Source of the DNA: Clarireedia homoeocarpa
Taxonomy: Eukaryota > Ascomycota > Leotiomycetes > Helotiales > Rutstroemiaceae
Length of the DNA stretch: 64,000 nucleotides
Reading direction: 5' to 3'
Assembly: GCA_001465935.1 (NCBI GenBank)
Contig: LNKV01000021.1
Span: 590,501 to 654,500, forward strand
Positions within the stretch are counted from its first letter, which is position 1; every line of letters starts with the position of its first letter. A model generated the notes under the pieces. It was not told where the DNA came from. It saw only the letters and a list, made by a program, of their open reading frames with translations, and searched no databases. Position numbers and translations under genes: made by a program. Positions 22,931 to 35,694 of the stretch are shown piece after piece.

Positions 22931-23713
22931 ATGTATGGCGATATAGGGAATAAATTGGTAAGACTACCCAGGTATGACATTGTCTACTGACGGTTCGATT
23001 GCTCTAATCATCTTCTTGCAGGTCCAACATGCCAAACGAACCCAAAAACTCGAGCACCTCCCTCCATACCAGACTGAAATGGTACGAGCTGTTACCAGGG
23101 AAGTGAGGGAGTTAGATAGAGATGTTGCAAATCTTTTGCAATCCTACAATACCACACACGGCAGCTCTTTAGACCCATCCAGCGACCCAGCGACCGTATG
23201 CACTCTCCTTGTTGATCATCTCTGTATGCGAAGAAACAAGCGGTGTCTTCTCGCGTACCACCGCACACGTACAGACAAACTCGAAGAAATGGTATGGAGT
23301 GGGCACGATGTATTGGATCTATCTGCGCAGCAACGACGGGCTCCCAATGAGGGGCCCCTCGGAGGGACCGAATTAGGAAGTGGAGATGGGAACACCAGTA
23401 GTCTAAGCCCAGAAGAGGAGGAATATGTGAGGCAGTATAGTGATTTACTCGCTGCATTTAAAGGACATTGGACAGACATTGATTTGACGGGGAGCCTTGA
23501 ACCACCACGAGATCTCTTCATCGATGTCCGGGTATTAAAAGATGCTGGTGAAATTCAAACAGAATACGGGTAGGTGAGGCACACCAATCGGAATTGCGTT
23601 TACTCATTGAATCATGTAGTGCTATCAACCTTACCAAGAACTCGCAGTTTTATGTTAGACAGGGGGACGTTGAGCGCTTGATCGCGCAGGGCTACCTCCA
23701 AAAATTGAGCTGA
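22931..23713 (+). CDS. psf1: GINS complex subunit PSF1
   Basis: Component of the Sld5-Psf1-Psf2-Psf3 GINS complex, which joins Cdc45 and MCM2-7 in the replicative CMG helicase. Three exons, 22931-22957, 23022-23569 and 23620-23713, give 222 aa, the usual length of the family in fungi. The first exon codes only nine residues (MYGDIGNKL). The intron joins this to VQHAKRTQKLEHLPPYQ, the typical Psf1 N-terminal helix. RNKRCLLAYHRTRTDKLEEM is the conserved A-domain core. The C-terminal B-domain (AINLTKNSQFYVRQGDVERL, then IAQGYLQKLS) is intact, including the last exon, which an intronless reading would miss. Confidence 0.93.
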
Positions 23714-25819
23714 AGGCCGAAGATCGGATGGTATTGATCGCACGACAAATTACTCAACTGGAATACGATCTACGGCAGAAATAGGATAAAGGGGCCTGGG
23801 GAGTAAATCCCTGGACGTTGACTGCGGTGAGGCAATTGGGCAAGGAAGCAGCTGTCTGCTTCATGAGAGTCCACGGTTCGGAAACTTATATCAACTTCCT
23901 GTGCCAGAAAAGGAGCCAGGCACAGAAAAGTTCCTTGTTGGAGCTGCCAGAGAAATCGTTTGATCACAACGCTCGAACGCATTAAGAATGATCGAGCTCT
24001 GAAGTACGGTGTGATAGTTTTACCGGGGCTTATGCAAGCCTGTAGTGGTCATGCTTGGTTGTACCTATTACTATACGAATTCAGCACTGCTAGACTAGGT
24101 ATCATGGTATACGATCAGGTGAGGTACAGGACAACAATGTCGAGTGAGCTTTCTTTTCGTGCATAGGATGCGGAAAAGGGGCGGGGTAGTCGGAGCGACG
24201 AGCTCCTCCAATTGCCAGACTTTCTGGGAAGTGTGGGTTCAGAGTCTTTCGATATTTCGAGATCGGAGAAGCAATCCAATTGGTTATGACGAGGCTCATG
24301 AGGGGAAGGTGGGTACAGGATGATGATTCGTCAGTGCAACTACATACAGTAGTGGGCGGATCCAGCATGTACAGTTCTAGGTTGTACGTACAAGTACTTA
24401 CCTAACAAAATAATGAGTAAAGCAGGATTGTACTTCTATGTGCATGGTGTTGGCCATAAAGCGCTCAACGACTGACCCATATGATCATCTGTACTTCAAA
24501 CATGATCTCTTAGGGTGCGCGATATATATCTCAGTATGCTATGCCCCAGCTCTCTAGGCTGCGACTGCGGTGACTTTTCTGAAATACCGGAAACATGTAT
24601 CAGGGTCGCGCAAACATGGCAATCCGCTGTACCTCATGCAATTTCCAGGTGGACGTTCTTGGCGCATGCTGTGACGTTCGTGGAATTTTCACGTCACATG
24701 TCCTTCACATCACATGTCAATTGAATAGAATACGGTTTTCATGTTCCAAACGACAGTGGATTGTACTTTGTATGAACACAGCATGAACTTTCCGACATCC
24801 TCGATTGTTCTTCCAATGCGATGTTGGCATTTTGGGCACACCAAAGTTAAACGTAGCATATCATGTTACTCAGAATCTCCGTATGATTGGTGATGAATTC
24901 ATACCAGTTTCTGGACCCTTTGCAGAGTCACGCTCGTGTCCCCCTCCTGTCCCCCTCCTGTCCCCTCATCAATTCATACGACGTCCAATGCCGTACCACA
25001 CCAAAAAGCACATCCGATTGATTATCCATCGCTAGCAAGGTTCTAGAAAGGCCGTGAAAGGCGAGAGGCGTTGGCATGGGGTCTGTGCGGCTATACCGTA
25101 ACGTCCGTTTCTCCTTTAATGTTCTGACAAAATGGGTGGGGAACCCTGGCATGCATGAATGATCGCATTGCGGCAGGGAAAAACGGCTTCCGGCCTGGTC
25201 TAGTTAGCAAAAATCTGGATCGTCGGCAACGCAATTCGGACAATTCTTTTTCTTCAGAATCTTCTACAAGTAATTTTTGTACCAAAACTCTCCTTAGCAC
25301 GCAACCTTTCATTAGTTACCTACGTGCAGCATTTCGTCTTTCTCTTTTCTTGGATTCTGCCTAATTGCTCTTCTGATTCCATTCTATGTAATCTTACATT
25401 CTATCACTTGCATACTGCACTGCCTTGCAAAATATACGATCCATAAAAGCCCCCATACGGATACTCTTGTGCAATACTTTGTGCAGATCTGGAGCGCCGG
25501 AATCCCCGATATACAAGTTCGACAAGTACCTGCTCAGCACGAGCTTCCTCGAGGTCTCCACCGGGCAATTGACTCCTTTCAAGGCAATCCCTACTGGAGG
25601 CATTTAGGCCTGGCGCTGGTTGTTTGTGGGTGGTCCCGTCAAGCTAATAGAAACTAGTAACGAAGCTTATCTAGACATTGTAATTTGTTTTGTCGAACCC
25701 AGTATTGTGCTTCGGTGCCTTTTCAGCTGTAAATCTACTGTGGCCGTCCTGCTTGCGTTCTGCGCGAGTTCGAAGCAGATAACCTCCGAGCCAGGAATTG
25801 GTTGTATGTGGGTGGAGTT
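23714..25819. other. Intergenic region
   Basis: About 2.1 kb with no gene I can support. It contains a short 12-bp-period C-rich repeat (CCCCCTCCTGTC units near 24938-24968). The last few hundred bases are presumably the promoter and leader of the transporter. Confidence 0.5.
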
Positions 25820-28800
25820 ATGTCTTTCCCCTCATCCTCTCGGCGTCGCGCCGATTCTGCCTCGTCCTATACGAGTCCGCGTCTGATACCTCGCTCTCCC
25901 GGAATGCAAGATGGTACTTATACCTTCGATCACTCTTCACTTCGCACCCAGCCAGGACAGCAGACCTTGACCTCTACCTCACACCCTGCCAGTACTTCCC
26001 AACAGAGGGAGCCAACACGTTCCTTCGTTCATCTCTCCTATCGTGGTGAATTAGGTAAGTAGACACATCAAATCATATTTAGGAGCTCTATAGTCTAATT
26101 GGAAATTGACTGTAGCACCGGTGGATAGCGCACAGTATGCCCGCAGTGTTAGAGAGGATACAGCGGAGCTTGCGTCATACGCTCTCAGAGATTCGTCACC
26201 CGAACCACACTCTCCCATCCGACCACGCACAACCCAGATGCAACTCGAATCATACTTCAATGTCTTGGAAGACGAACCTAGTCGCGAAGTCGAACGTTCA
26301 CGGCACGAGACTATACATGAAGTATCTGAGCCGGTAACGCCAGACGAGGACGATGCTCAATTGAGCAGCATATCGCAGGGAACATCAGAGATTGCGAATA
26401 TGCTTAGAATGTCACCTCCAAGCACATCACCGCCGAACAATGGTGGAACATCCCATAACGGAAATACCGGTTATGGATCTACCGAAGTTGACGGCGCCAA
26501 CGGCCGTCTAATTATCACCTCGCAAGGCGTTAAGATGGATTCAACGGAGCGCACTCCTCTGATATCTAAGGGCCCGGAACATCGGCTTTCTCATCCTGAT
26601 TGGATTCATGGGGAAGATCTCGAAAGTCAACACACGAAAAGGACACAGTCATGGCCAAAGATACGGGATGTCTTTCGTACGACGAAAGAAAGAGGTAGCC
26701 ACGTCGTCCAAACTGCTATCAACCCAAAGCAGTGGGATAGGAAAGCAGTTTGGCACAGTTGTGTTGTGACGCCAGCAAACTGTCTACCCGCTGTTGTACT
26801 TGGTCTGCTACTCAACATTTTGGACGCATTATCATATGGAATGGTATGTGCAGTGTTTCTTGTCAATTTGGATACGCACTGTCTGGTGTCGTCCTTCTAG
26901 GACTCCTCCCTGCATCAAGCCAACATTACAACCCTTACCGAATGCTAATTGATCTTTCCCTCAGATATTATTTCCTCTAGGTCAACCGATTTTTGAAAAG
27001 CTAGGATCTGCTGGTATATCGATGTTCTATGTGAGCTGTATCGTTTCACAATTGGTGTACTCAGGTGGTGCGAGTGTTTTTAAGGGAGGCTTAGGCTCAG
27101 AAATGATAGAAGTGGTACCATTCTTCCATAAAATGGCGTTCACGATAATGGAGAGGTTGGGCGAAGAAAATCCCCAAGCCGTCATTGCCACTACTATCAC
27201 GTCATATGCAATCAGCTCCATTCTTACAGGAATTGTCTTTTTCATCATGGGTGCTTGCAGATTCGGCTACATCGTTGGGTTTATTCCTAGACACATACTT
27301 ATTGGGTGTATAGGTGGGGTCGGCTGGTTTTTGATTGCGACAGGCTTTGAGGTTACTGGTAAGTACCCCCACAAGCAAGACCTCCTGGATGCATAAGCTA
27401 ATCTCTATACCAGCGCGCCTTGACGGAAGTCTGAACTATGATTTGACGACCTTGCGCAAGATGTTCGAGGCTGATACTGTTGCCCTATGGATCATTCCGT
27501 TCGCACTGGCACTCTTCGTCTCCTGGTCTCAAAGTAGAGTCCCTTCCCAGTATTCCAAGTATTATTTGCCGGGATTCATCATGATTATTCCGGCTGTCTT
27601 CTATTTCTTTGTAGCATCGTTAGATGAACTACAGTTGCCCAATCTTCGACAAACCGGCTGGATCTTCGAGGGTCCCGATGCTGGTGAACCCTGGTGGTAT
27701 TTTTATACTTTATATGGTATGTATAGTCTTTTATTGTTTCCCAGCTAATGTTCTACGACTAATCTTGGACTAATCTTGACAGATTTCAAACTCGTTCACT
27801 GGGGTGCTATAGTAGAGACAATTCCTGCAATGTTTGCTCTTACGTTCTTCGGTGTTCTCCATGTCCCAATCAATGTCCCAGCTCTTGCTATTGCCATTGG
27901 CGAGGACAATTTGAACCTGGATCGAGAGCTCATTGCCCATGGTCTCTCTAATGTAATCTCAGGTTTCGTGGGAAGTATCCAGAACTATCTAGTGTACACC
28001 AATAGTGTGATCTTCATACGGTCTGGTGGGACAAGTCGTCTTGCTGGGTTTATGTTAGCTTTTGCTACAGTGGGTATCATGATAATAGGACCTGTGTTGA
28101 TTGGGTTCATTCCTATTATGATGGTTGGCGTTCTTATCTTTGTTTTAGGCTTCGAGCTTTTGCAGGAAGCAGTATGGGAGCCAAGGAAAAAGCTCAAGCT
28201 CCTTGAATATCTGACCGTAAGTGGGATAAATTCCTCGATGCTTTGCCCTGAACTAATGATCAAAGGTCATCGCAATTGTTCTTGTCATGGGTATATATGA
28301 TTTCGTTGTTGGGATTTTCCTTGGCATTGGCCTTGCATTCATATCTCTAGTCGTGCAAAGTAAGTGTCATATTCCTCTGATAGTTCTTTCAGAGGCGCTA
28401 ACTATGTTCTAGCTTCAAGAGTGCCGGCAGTACGGGCATCTTACTCTGGTGAGATTGCTGGATCCACTGTTCGTAGAAATGCCGTCCAGACTCGATATCT
28501 AAAGGATGTTGGTCAACAAATTCATGTGACTAAACTGGCAGGGTACCTCTTCTTTGGTACTATCGTCAGTGTTGAAGAACGTATTCGTGCATTGATTGAG
28601 GACGAAGCATTCCACGAGAGGCCGATACGCTTTTTAATATTTGATCTGTATCATGTTACAGGAATTGATTACTCCGCTGCCGAAGCATTTAACCGCCTAA
28701 ACAGGGTGTTTAGCAAGAAGGGCGTTACATTGGCCCTTAGTGGCGTAGATCCAGAGTGCCCCTTAGGCCAAAGTCTAAGGGCGGTTGGATTGGGTCAGGA

Positions 28801-29518
28801 GGGCGACGAGGTCAACTTATTTCCTGACCTCAATTCCGCACTTGAGAGTTGCGAAAACGAGCTATTGAAGACGTTTTATGCGAGACAAGAAGCTCGCACT
28901 TCTCGCCATGTCTCAACTGCACAGCTGGAGGTTCCGTCGAATCGTGGTCGCCGCAGGTCATTTTCACATTCATTCGACGCCCAATTCAGCTCACCACGCC
29001 GCAATCAATTGTTCCGTTCAGCTACTAACGCGCTGGAGGAGACTGCCACAGACAATAAATACTCTAATTTCAAAGAACCACTTCGACTTATCCTCCAAAC
29101 CTTTCAAGACCTCACTGACAAAAATGAAGATTTCTGGTTTCGCGCGGTCCCCTTCTTTACACGCAAAACCTACCCTGCCGGCACCATTCTTTACCGTCGC
29201 GGCGACGAAGCCAATGGTTTCTATCTCTTAGAGGAGGGTATTCTACGTGCAGATTATGAGCTACCGCAAGGGCGCTACTTCGAATCCATCGTCGCGGGGA
29301 CAACTTGTGGCGAATTACCATTCTTCTCAGAAACCCTTCGTACGGCATCAGTTCAGGCAGAAAGAGACTGTGTAGCTTGGCTTATGGATAGGGAGCATTG
29401 GCTTGAGTTACAAAAAGAGGAGCCCGAGGTAGCGAAGGAGCTCTTGAAGATTGGTATGAAGTTGACGAGTGAGAGGATGAGTGCTGTTACAAGTTACGTC
29501 TTAACTACAGCAGGTTAA
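25820..29518 (+). CDS. SulP (SLC26)-type transporter with STAS and cyclic-nucleotide-binding-like domains (VSB1/YGR125W-like)
   Basis: Predicted vacuolar-membrane transporter of the family containing yeast Vsb1 (YGR125W), linked to basic amino acid storage. Exons are 25820-26054, 26116-26843, 26965-27358, 27414-27716, 27783-28216, 28266-28359 and 28413-29518. All are GT-AG and in phase, giving 1097 aa. Residues 1 to about 295 are hydrophilic, Ser/Pro-rich and probably cytosolic. Membrane core segments follow to about 730 (LPAVVLGLLLNILDALSYGM, RFGYIVGFIPRHILIGCIGG). A STAS domain (IRFLIFDLYHVTGIDYSAAE) spans about 765-870. A C-terminal cNMP-type beta-roll (about 965-1085) keeps the phosphate-binding-cassette pattern GELPFFSETLRTAS. 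The start at 25820 (MSFPSSSRRR) is the first reasonable one. The substrate is inferred only from the yeast relative. Confidence 0.9.
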
Positions 29519-30246
29519 ATGCTGTACAAAAACACTCCGGTTGCAAAGGGGTGGATCAGATATAATTTCAAAGTTATTGAACATATTCTACGCGCAAGTT
29601 TGTATATCGATTTGGTGCGGCGCAAGAGGCGTTCAATCTGTGGACGGACAAACAAAAAGGTATTGAATGAATGCGAGAGCGGAAGAGTATGGATGACATG
29701 ACGGGGAGATAAAATGGACAAAAGGAACAAAAAGGGAATAAAATAGAAAGCTATTTCGGAACAAAATTGGATGTGAAGTTCACAGAACTTGAAATTCAAG
29801 TCAGATTTACTTCAATTCGCTATCGACCACTCTAGAAAGTGGTAGTATTTATTTATCAACGTGAACCCAATTCAGATGCAGACCCAGACCCTTAAAAAGC
29901 TGCGACAGGGCATCAAGCACTGAACGGCGTAAAGCGTAGAAATTGTGCGCTAACTTAGTATGGACTAGAGGTAACCTTAAATTAAAGGCTCTAAGGAATC
30001 GCGAGAATCACTCACAATTTGGTTGACAGCTGTGTGGAAGACGCGTCCTTCGAATTGAACCTGCATTTTATTGAGACTGCTATTACTCACCTCTGCGCAG
30101 TCTCGACGGCAATGAACGCGCTATTCTGCAATTTGTTGTGAGAAAGACTCCAAAAGTTGTGTGCAATCGACAACGCCGTTCGGCGCAATCTCAGTCCTTT
30201 TGCTTAAGCTAGCTGCTCAGATTATCATCAACAACATAGGCTCAAA
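29519..30246. other. Intergenic region
   Basis: Transporter 3' end and promoter of the SNF5-family gene. I see no gene, RNA or repeat of note. Confidence 0.5.
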
Positions 30247-32101
30247 ATGACAGCTCGCAGCCCGCCCCAGTCCTTCATTTCTAGCTATGCGCCTCGATTG
30301 CGCACCTATGCGAATTCGTTACTTACGCCAGTAATACAACCCGCAACTGCTATCGCTGCGCCTCTGTCTAGGACTACGAAAAGAGGGACGACGGCGATAA
30401 ATTATGCAGAGGATGGATATGATGACTACGAAGATGATGAGGAAGATGGGAGGAGGCGGCCGACTGGCTTGCGAAGCTTGAGAAGGGATGAGAGTGGACT
30501 AGCGAAGCAGGACCCCGCGGAAAAAGTTGGCAAAGAAGCTACAGGCCCAGTAGAAGTGCAGGGCATTTGGAGAGATTGGATGGGCAAATCCAGATCTTCG
30601 AAACCGGATATGCAAAACTATGCGCAGACCGCATTGCCTCTAACGTTGATACCAATCCGAATTGATGTCGACATACCTGCGTTTACACCTCCAGCACCCC
30701 TCCCAGTCCCGACCGGGATTTCATACCCAACGATAGACACATCTCTACCAGTATACAGAACGCAGGAAACTACTGTTCCTTACCGGCTGAAAGACATCTT
30801 TTTATGGAACTTGCATGAAACATTAACAACTACCGATCAATTTGCGCAAACCATGGTACAAGACCTGGACTTACCGAACAGAGCGCAAATTGCGACTGAG
30901 ATCAGCAAACAGATCCGCACGCAGCTCGAAGAATATGCGGGAGTCGCCCTTCATCCGTTATTTCATTCACAACAAAGTGCGACTGCGAATGGCACTGTAA
31001 CCACAATAAAGCAGGGACCATTATCCCGAGACACATCATCGACGCCAGCTGCAAGTGGGAATGCTACACCTATGCGAAATGGCATGAATTTCTCGAACGG
31101 CCTTTCTACACCTGCGAGAGTGCCGAATGCTCCATCGCAAGATATCACTGCTACTGCATCCTCAATGCCACCCGAAGCCGATGAATACAATCCCGATGAT
31201 ATGTATCGATGTATCATAAACTTGAACATCAATCTTTCAAATCATCTATATCAAGACAAGTTCGAATGGTCACTTTTACATCCCCCGGGAACGGCCGAAA
31301 TATTTGCAAAGCAAACTTGCGCGGACCTTGGTCTTCCTGCGGAATGGGTGCCAGCTATGACACATGCCATTTACGAAGCGGTATTGCGGCTAAAGAAGGA
31401 AGCGTGCGAAAGCGGAGGACTAGTAGGCGGCTATGGGGGAGAAATAGCTAATGATGCCGCGAATGGCGCCGAAGCAGGATGGAGATACGATAACGAGCAC
31501 TTGGCGGACGAGTGGGAGCCCAAGATCGAGATATTATCAAAAGAGGAGATTGAGAAACGTGAGGGTGATAGGGAAAGGCAGATTAGAAGGATGCGGAGAG
31601 AGACAGCGCGTTTCTCCTCAACTACGGGAATGATTGGTGGTCTTCCGCAGACAGGCGGGTACTTTGATGAACCGCCCGCCGAAGAACGAATGGGTCGTGG
31701 CGAACGAAGTAAAAAGAAGCGACGCTTTAGAAGTCTTAGCCCCGTTGGCCGATCAGGGACACCAGGTGGGAGAGGCACACCCGATACTGGTGGAACCGCG
31801 GGGTATGGTGGTGGTGGCAGTCTGACGGACTATGAACGAACTAATTGGAGGTGCTCGCATTGCAAAGTATGGGGGACGTCGGTATGGTGCGTTAGGGATG
31901 GACCGTATGGGCCTCGAGTAAGTATAGTATTTCTTGCTTATCCGCCTGAAAAAATTTCCCCGTTGATCATGGTGCTAACGTACGTCTCCCCCTTAGACTC
32001 TCTGCAATAACTGCGGTTTTCTCTTCGAGCGTGATAGGAAGCTGCCCCGATGGTCGAAGGATCTCCACAGGCCTGATCTGCGTCCAAGTGATTATCGGTA
32101 G
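30247..32101 (+). CDS. SNF5/SFH1-family chromatin remodelling subunit with C-terminal GATA-type zinc finger
   Basis: Core subunit of a SWI/SNF or RSC chromatin remodeller, in the nucleus. Exon 1 is 30247-31917 and exon 2 is 31997-32101, giving 591 aa. The paired SNF5 repeats are visible: LKDIFLWNLHETLTTTDQFA followed by MVQDLDLP, and FEWSLLHPPGTAEIFAKQTC followed by DLGLPAEWV. A long Ser/Thr-rich spacer with an Asn/Gly segment separates them. The C-terminus is a CX2C-X20-CX2C GATA-type finger (CSHC ... TLCNNCGFLFERDRKL). The intron falls inside this finger, so reading through it would lose half the zinc ligands. Sfh1 (RSC) versus Snf5 (SWI/SNF) cannot be settled here. The fungal form with a GATA finger is usually annotated Sfh1. 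Confidence 0.92.
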
Positions 32102-32964
32102 GACAGCGACAAATCCCGTTCTCTCGCTCGCTTCGTCACTCCGTACGTATGCAGGTCTGACGATACGCTTCTACATCATGTGTGTGGATGGTTGGTTGGT
32201 ATGGTTCTAAGGTAGTTTCGTTATATTTTCACAGGAGTCTGAGGAAAAGAGGGTTTTCTACCACGTTGCGACGTGGCGATAAATTGATCTTGATTATCAA
32301 TCAATGCATGCATGGGTTGGAATGGTTCTGATCGGTGTGTGGGGAGGAAAAAACATGTTTGATTACAGATGGAAGGGACTCAGAGAGAGGGCTCTGGCGG
32401 ATCTTTGTGTACAATAATTGGGAGCTATGTAATGAAATCTCATCAGGAAGTGAGAATGATCGCTTTGTCTCTATGGTTGGCTGGTTGGTTGTCATCTCTG
32501 GCGTCCTCATTTCCGATGTCTCTCGTCGTGAAGCACAAGTGATCTTAATTGATCCTTGACAGAATAAGGAGGATTCGTGTCCCGTCCAATTATGTTGCTC
32601 ACATGAAGAGGTCTAGGACATTGAATGTACTGTACATGGGACACATCTATTATGGTCAACTGGCCCGGTGCTCACCCGCGCCGGTCCACGGGAGATTTCG
32701 ACGGGGGAAAACGTGGAATAACTAGTAGTGGTAGAACAGTCTTTGACGCAGCCCTGCCTCATGTCAAATCTCACTGCTTCCAATGTTAGGATAAGCATTA
32801 CGCGATTAGAAGATAATATATTGCCGACTTCGATCGGATCAAGTTCCGCACGCTATAGTATGCTTACTTGGACAGCTATATACAGCGATTATAGTCTCCT
32901 ATCTCCAGAACTTCTCGTTTACAATATCAGCCAAAGAGCGGCGTCTGCACACAGATTGGACCAA
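32102..32964. other. Convergent intergenic region
   Basis: Lies between the ends of the SNF5-family gene (+) and the fucosidase gene (-). No gene seen; presumably both 3' UTRs. Confidence 0.5.
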
Positions 32965-35694
32965 TCATGCCCCATTGCTGACCAATATTGTAGAGCCACC
33001 CGCGGTGCCGTTTGTGTTCTCCTCTCCGTTGTAAGGTATCTTGAAGACCCAGGTATATTCGTCGGCGTTTTTGACGTCGTCTGGAACTGTAATGACCAGG
33101 CTGCCATTATCTGCCTTTTGACTCGCCACCACGGTTCCAGTCATGTTTCCTCCTAGGACGGTGATCTGATCACCCTGTATATAAGGAATCGGCGTATCCA
33201 GAACTAAAGTGCCATTTGGTGGGTATAGGGAAAAGATATAAAAGGCATTCGCCTTCTGTGTGTATCGAATAGCTTCGCCTTCTTGAGGAGTATGCCAGTA
33301 GCGCGAGCCGAAGATGGCTTCTCCGTGGCTCTTGATCCATTTACCCGCGACTCTCAAGTTGTTTTGTTCAACAGCAATGATTGTCCCGTCTGCTCGTGGA
33401 CCGATATCCAGAAGAAAGTTGCCACCCTTAGAGACGATATCGACCAAAGATTGTATTATGCCGAGCGGGGATAGGTATGCGCTGTCAGGCGTGGCTCGGT
33501 TATACCCGTAACTGTACGGATCCATACCAAGGTTGCTCTCCCATTTCCTTACCGGTATGGCGCTATAGCGTGCATACTCTGGCGTGTCAAAATCTCCAGG
33601 CAGGCCACAACGGTTGTTAAGAAGCACCTGACGGCCTTGCTGTGCGGCCGTGTTGAAATACGAGGCAGCGAATTCGGCCGTCAGGTTTGGCCCACCAATG
33701 TCACACCACATGATCCTGTATAGATTAGAAAGTTGCGGCAAAGGACAAGGGCCAGACTTACTCAGTACCCATGTCTGCGAGTGTCTGCATCTCTGGGAGA
33801 ATGACGTCGGCTACATAGTCATCGACTTCGACAAAACCAGTATACGGCAATGTCTCGTTGGTGAAAGGGTTTGTTGCATTGCCACCTGGCCACGCGGCAA
33901 ACCCGTAAGGTTTGTATGCTGGGGAGAACCACTCCGGCAGACTGAAATATGTTGCGCGATGAATTTGTGGTTGATATTTCTTGGCAGCATCGAAGAGCTC
34001 TTGAAGCAGATTTCTGTGAGGAAATTGAGCGACTGAAGTTCGCTTGGTCACTTTCTCTGGCAGGTCAAATCTAAGAAGGTGGTTAGCATGCGATTTTTCA
34101 CGTATAGAATCATCTTAGAAACTAGACCTGACTCTAGCGGACTTACATAGCGTATCCATCATGATGCTTAGACACAGAGACAAAGTAGTTGGCACCAGAG
34201 TCGGCAAACAGGTCCACCCAATCTTTTGGGTTATAGTTAGCAGCAGTGAAGTTCTGGATGAAGTCATCATAGGTCACGTTCGGTCCGTATGTCTTCATAT
34301 GATATTCATAAAATCCGCCAGAAGTACCAGGGCCTTGATTGAGGTCATACCAATACCACTCCGCTGTCATTAATCAGCTTCATACCAAATATGCTAGGCA
34401 TATCTTGCGAACGGGGAAAGAGTGTTTTCTTACCATAGGACTCGTTTTTACCTACATTACCCCATCCAGGCACTGAATACACCCCCCAGCTGAATCTCAT
34501 TGTTAGTCCTGAAATGTCGATCGGGAAATTGGACCCTAAACTTACTGGATAAAGATACCATATTTCGCATCCTCGTACCACGGGCTGGGCTCATGTTCAT
34601 AGATCGATTCGAACGTCGGTTCGTAGGTGGCAATGCCGTATGTTGCATTGAATTTATGCTCGACTGCAATGCCTTTTCCTTCAATCTGTACCACGGCTTC
34701 GCCCGAAGAGCCTGCGGCAGTGCCAGGGGTGTTGATCACGCCGACTTGGATGATAGCAGAGTCGCCGGGCTGCAAACGATTGATGATGCCGGGTTTGACT
34801 GTCGTGAGACCGGAAGCCGATACAGTAACTCGAGCGCTGTGATTTGCTAGGAGCCATTCGTCTCCGACATTGTTGATAGTCACTTCCACAATCTGAGTTT
34901 TATTCGTCCCTTCAAACCATTTTTGAGTCGACCGAGCATACTGAACGTCCAAGGCTAGACCAGAAGCGTTTGCTGGAATCAGAGAGATGGCAAATATGTG
35001 AAGTCGCGTGGATTGGGCTGATCCACCTGGTCCACTGTTGGAACCCAAAGTCACGTTTGGGAGCTGAATGCTAAGAAGATTATGGGTGGAATCTAACCAA
35101 TTGCTCACGTGAAATATATTGGACCGATTGAAATCGAGGCTCTGGTTTGTAAGGTAGTAAGGGAACACAAGATCGCCGCCAAATGGATATGGCCCTATTG
35201 GAAAAAGATCAGTGTTTGTCCTAGATGGCACACATGGTTCACGACTAACAATCCCAGAATGGATCAACAATGATGGCATCCGAAGTGTTCCTGTTGCCTG
35301 TGTAGGAGGCATTGATGAAACCAGAGGCAATAGCCGTGTGCTCTGCCGCAGCAAGCATATGCACAGCAGCATAGCGTCCAGGAGGTGGCTTCAGTATCTG
35401 GCCTTCGGACAATACATTATCATAGCCTGTAGCATTATATTGCGGAAACAAAAAGCTAACGCCATTCAGGATCAGATCCTGAGGAGGGATGTACTGAGCT
35501 GGGTAGCCTGAATGAATGCCGTCGAAATTAGCTTCTCCTGGTGTCAGCCCAAAGGCTTTGTTGTTAAAAAGTCTATCCAAAACGATGGGCACCGAATCAG
35601 AGAGCAATCCAGTATCAGCACTCTTCGGGTTGATGACCAGGTCAGCTGTACATTGAGCTGTTAGCCAAAGGACGGTAGCAAAGGTACGATGCAT
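32965..35694 (-). CDS. Secreted alpha-L-fucosidase, glycoside hydrolase family 29
   Basis: Retaining exo-enzyme releasing L-fucose from plant or fungal glycans, secreted. Six exons on the minus strand, 35694-35250, 35194-34546, 34489-34434, 34363-34147, 34070-33762 and 33715-32965, give 808 aa. The start at 35694 (MHRTFATVLWLTAQCTADL) gives a signal peptide. An in-frame GTG lies further upstream but is not used. The catalytic barrel begins near residue 355 (EDAKYGIFIHWGVYSVPGW) and continues WYWYDLNQGPG and VSVSKHHDGYA. The nucleophile is the Asp of MWCDIGGPN (about residue 564). The LLDIGPRADGTI motif is also intact. About 330 residues precede the barrel, with many N-glycosylation sequons and beta-rich composition, so the protein is longer than minimal GH29 enzymes. 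A beta-sandwich accessory domain lies C-terminal to the barrel. Confidence 0.92.

Noticed and set aside
23960..24166. Short frame after PSF1
   Set aside because: 68 codons with no motif and no splice partner.
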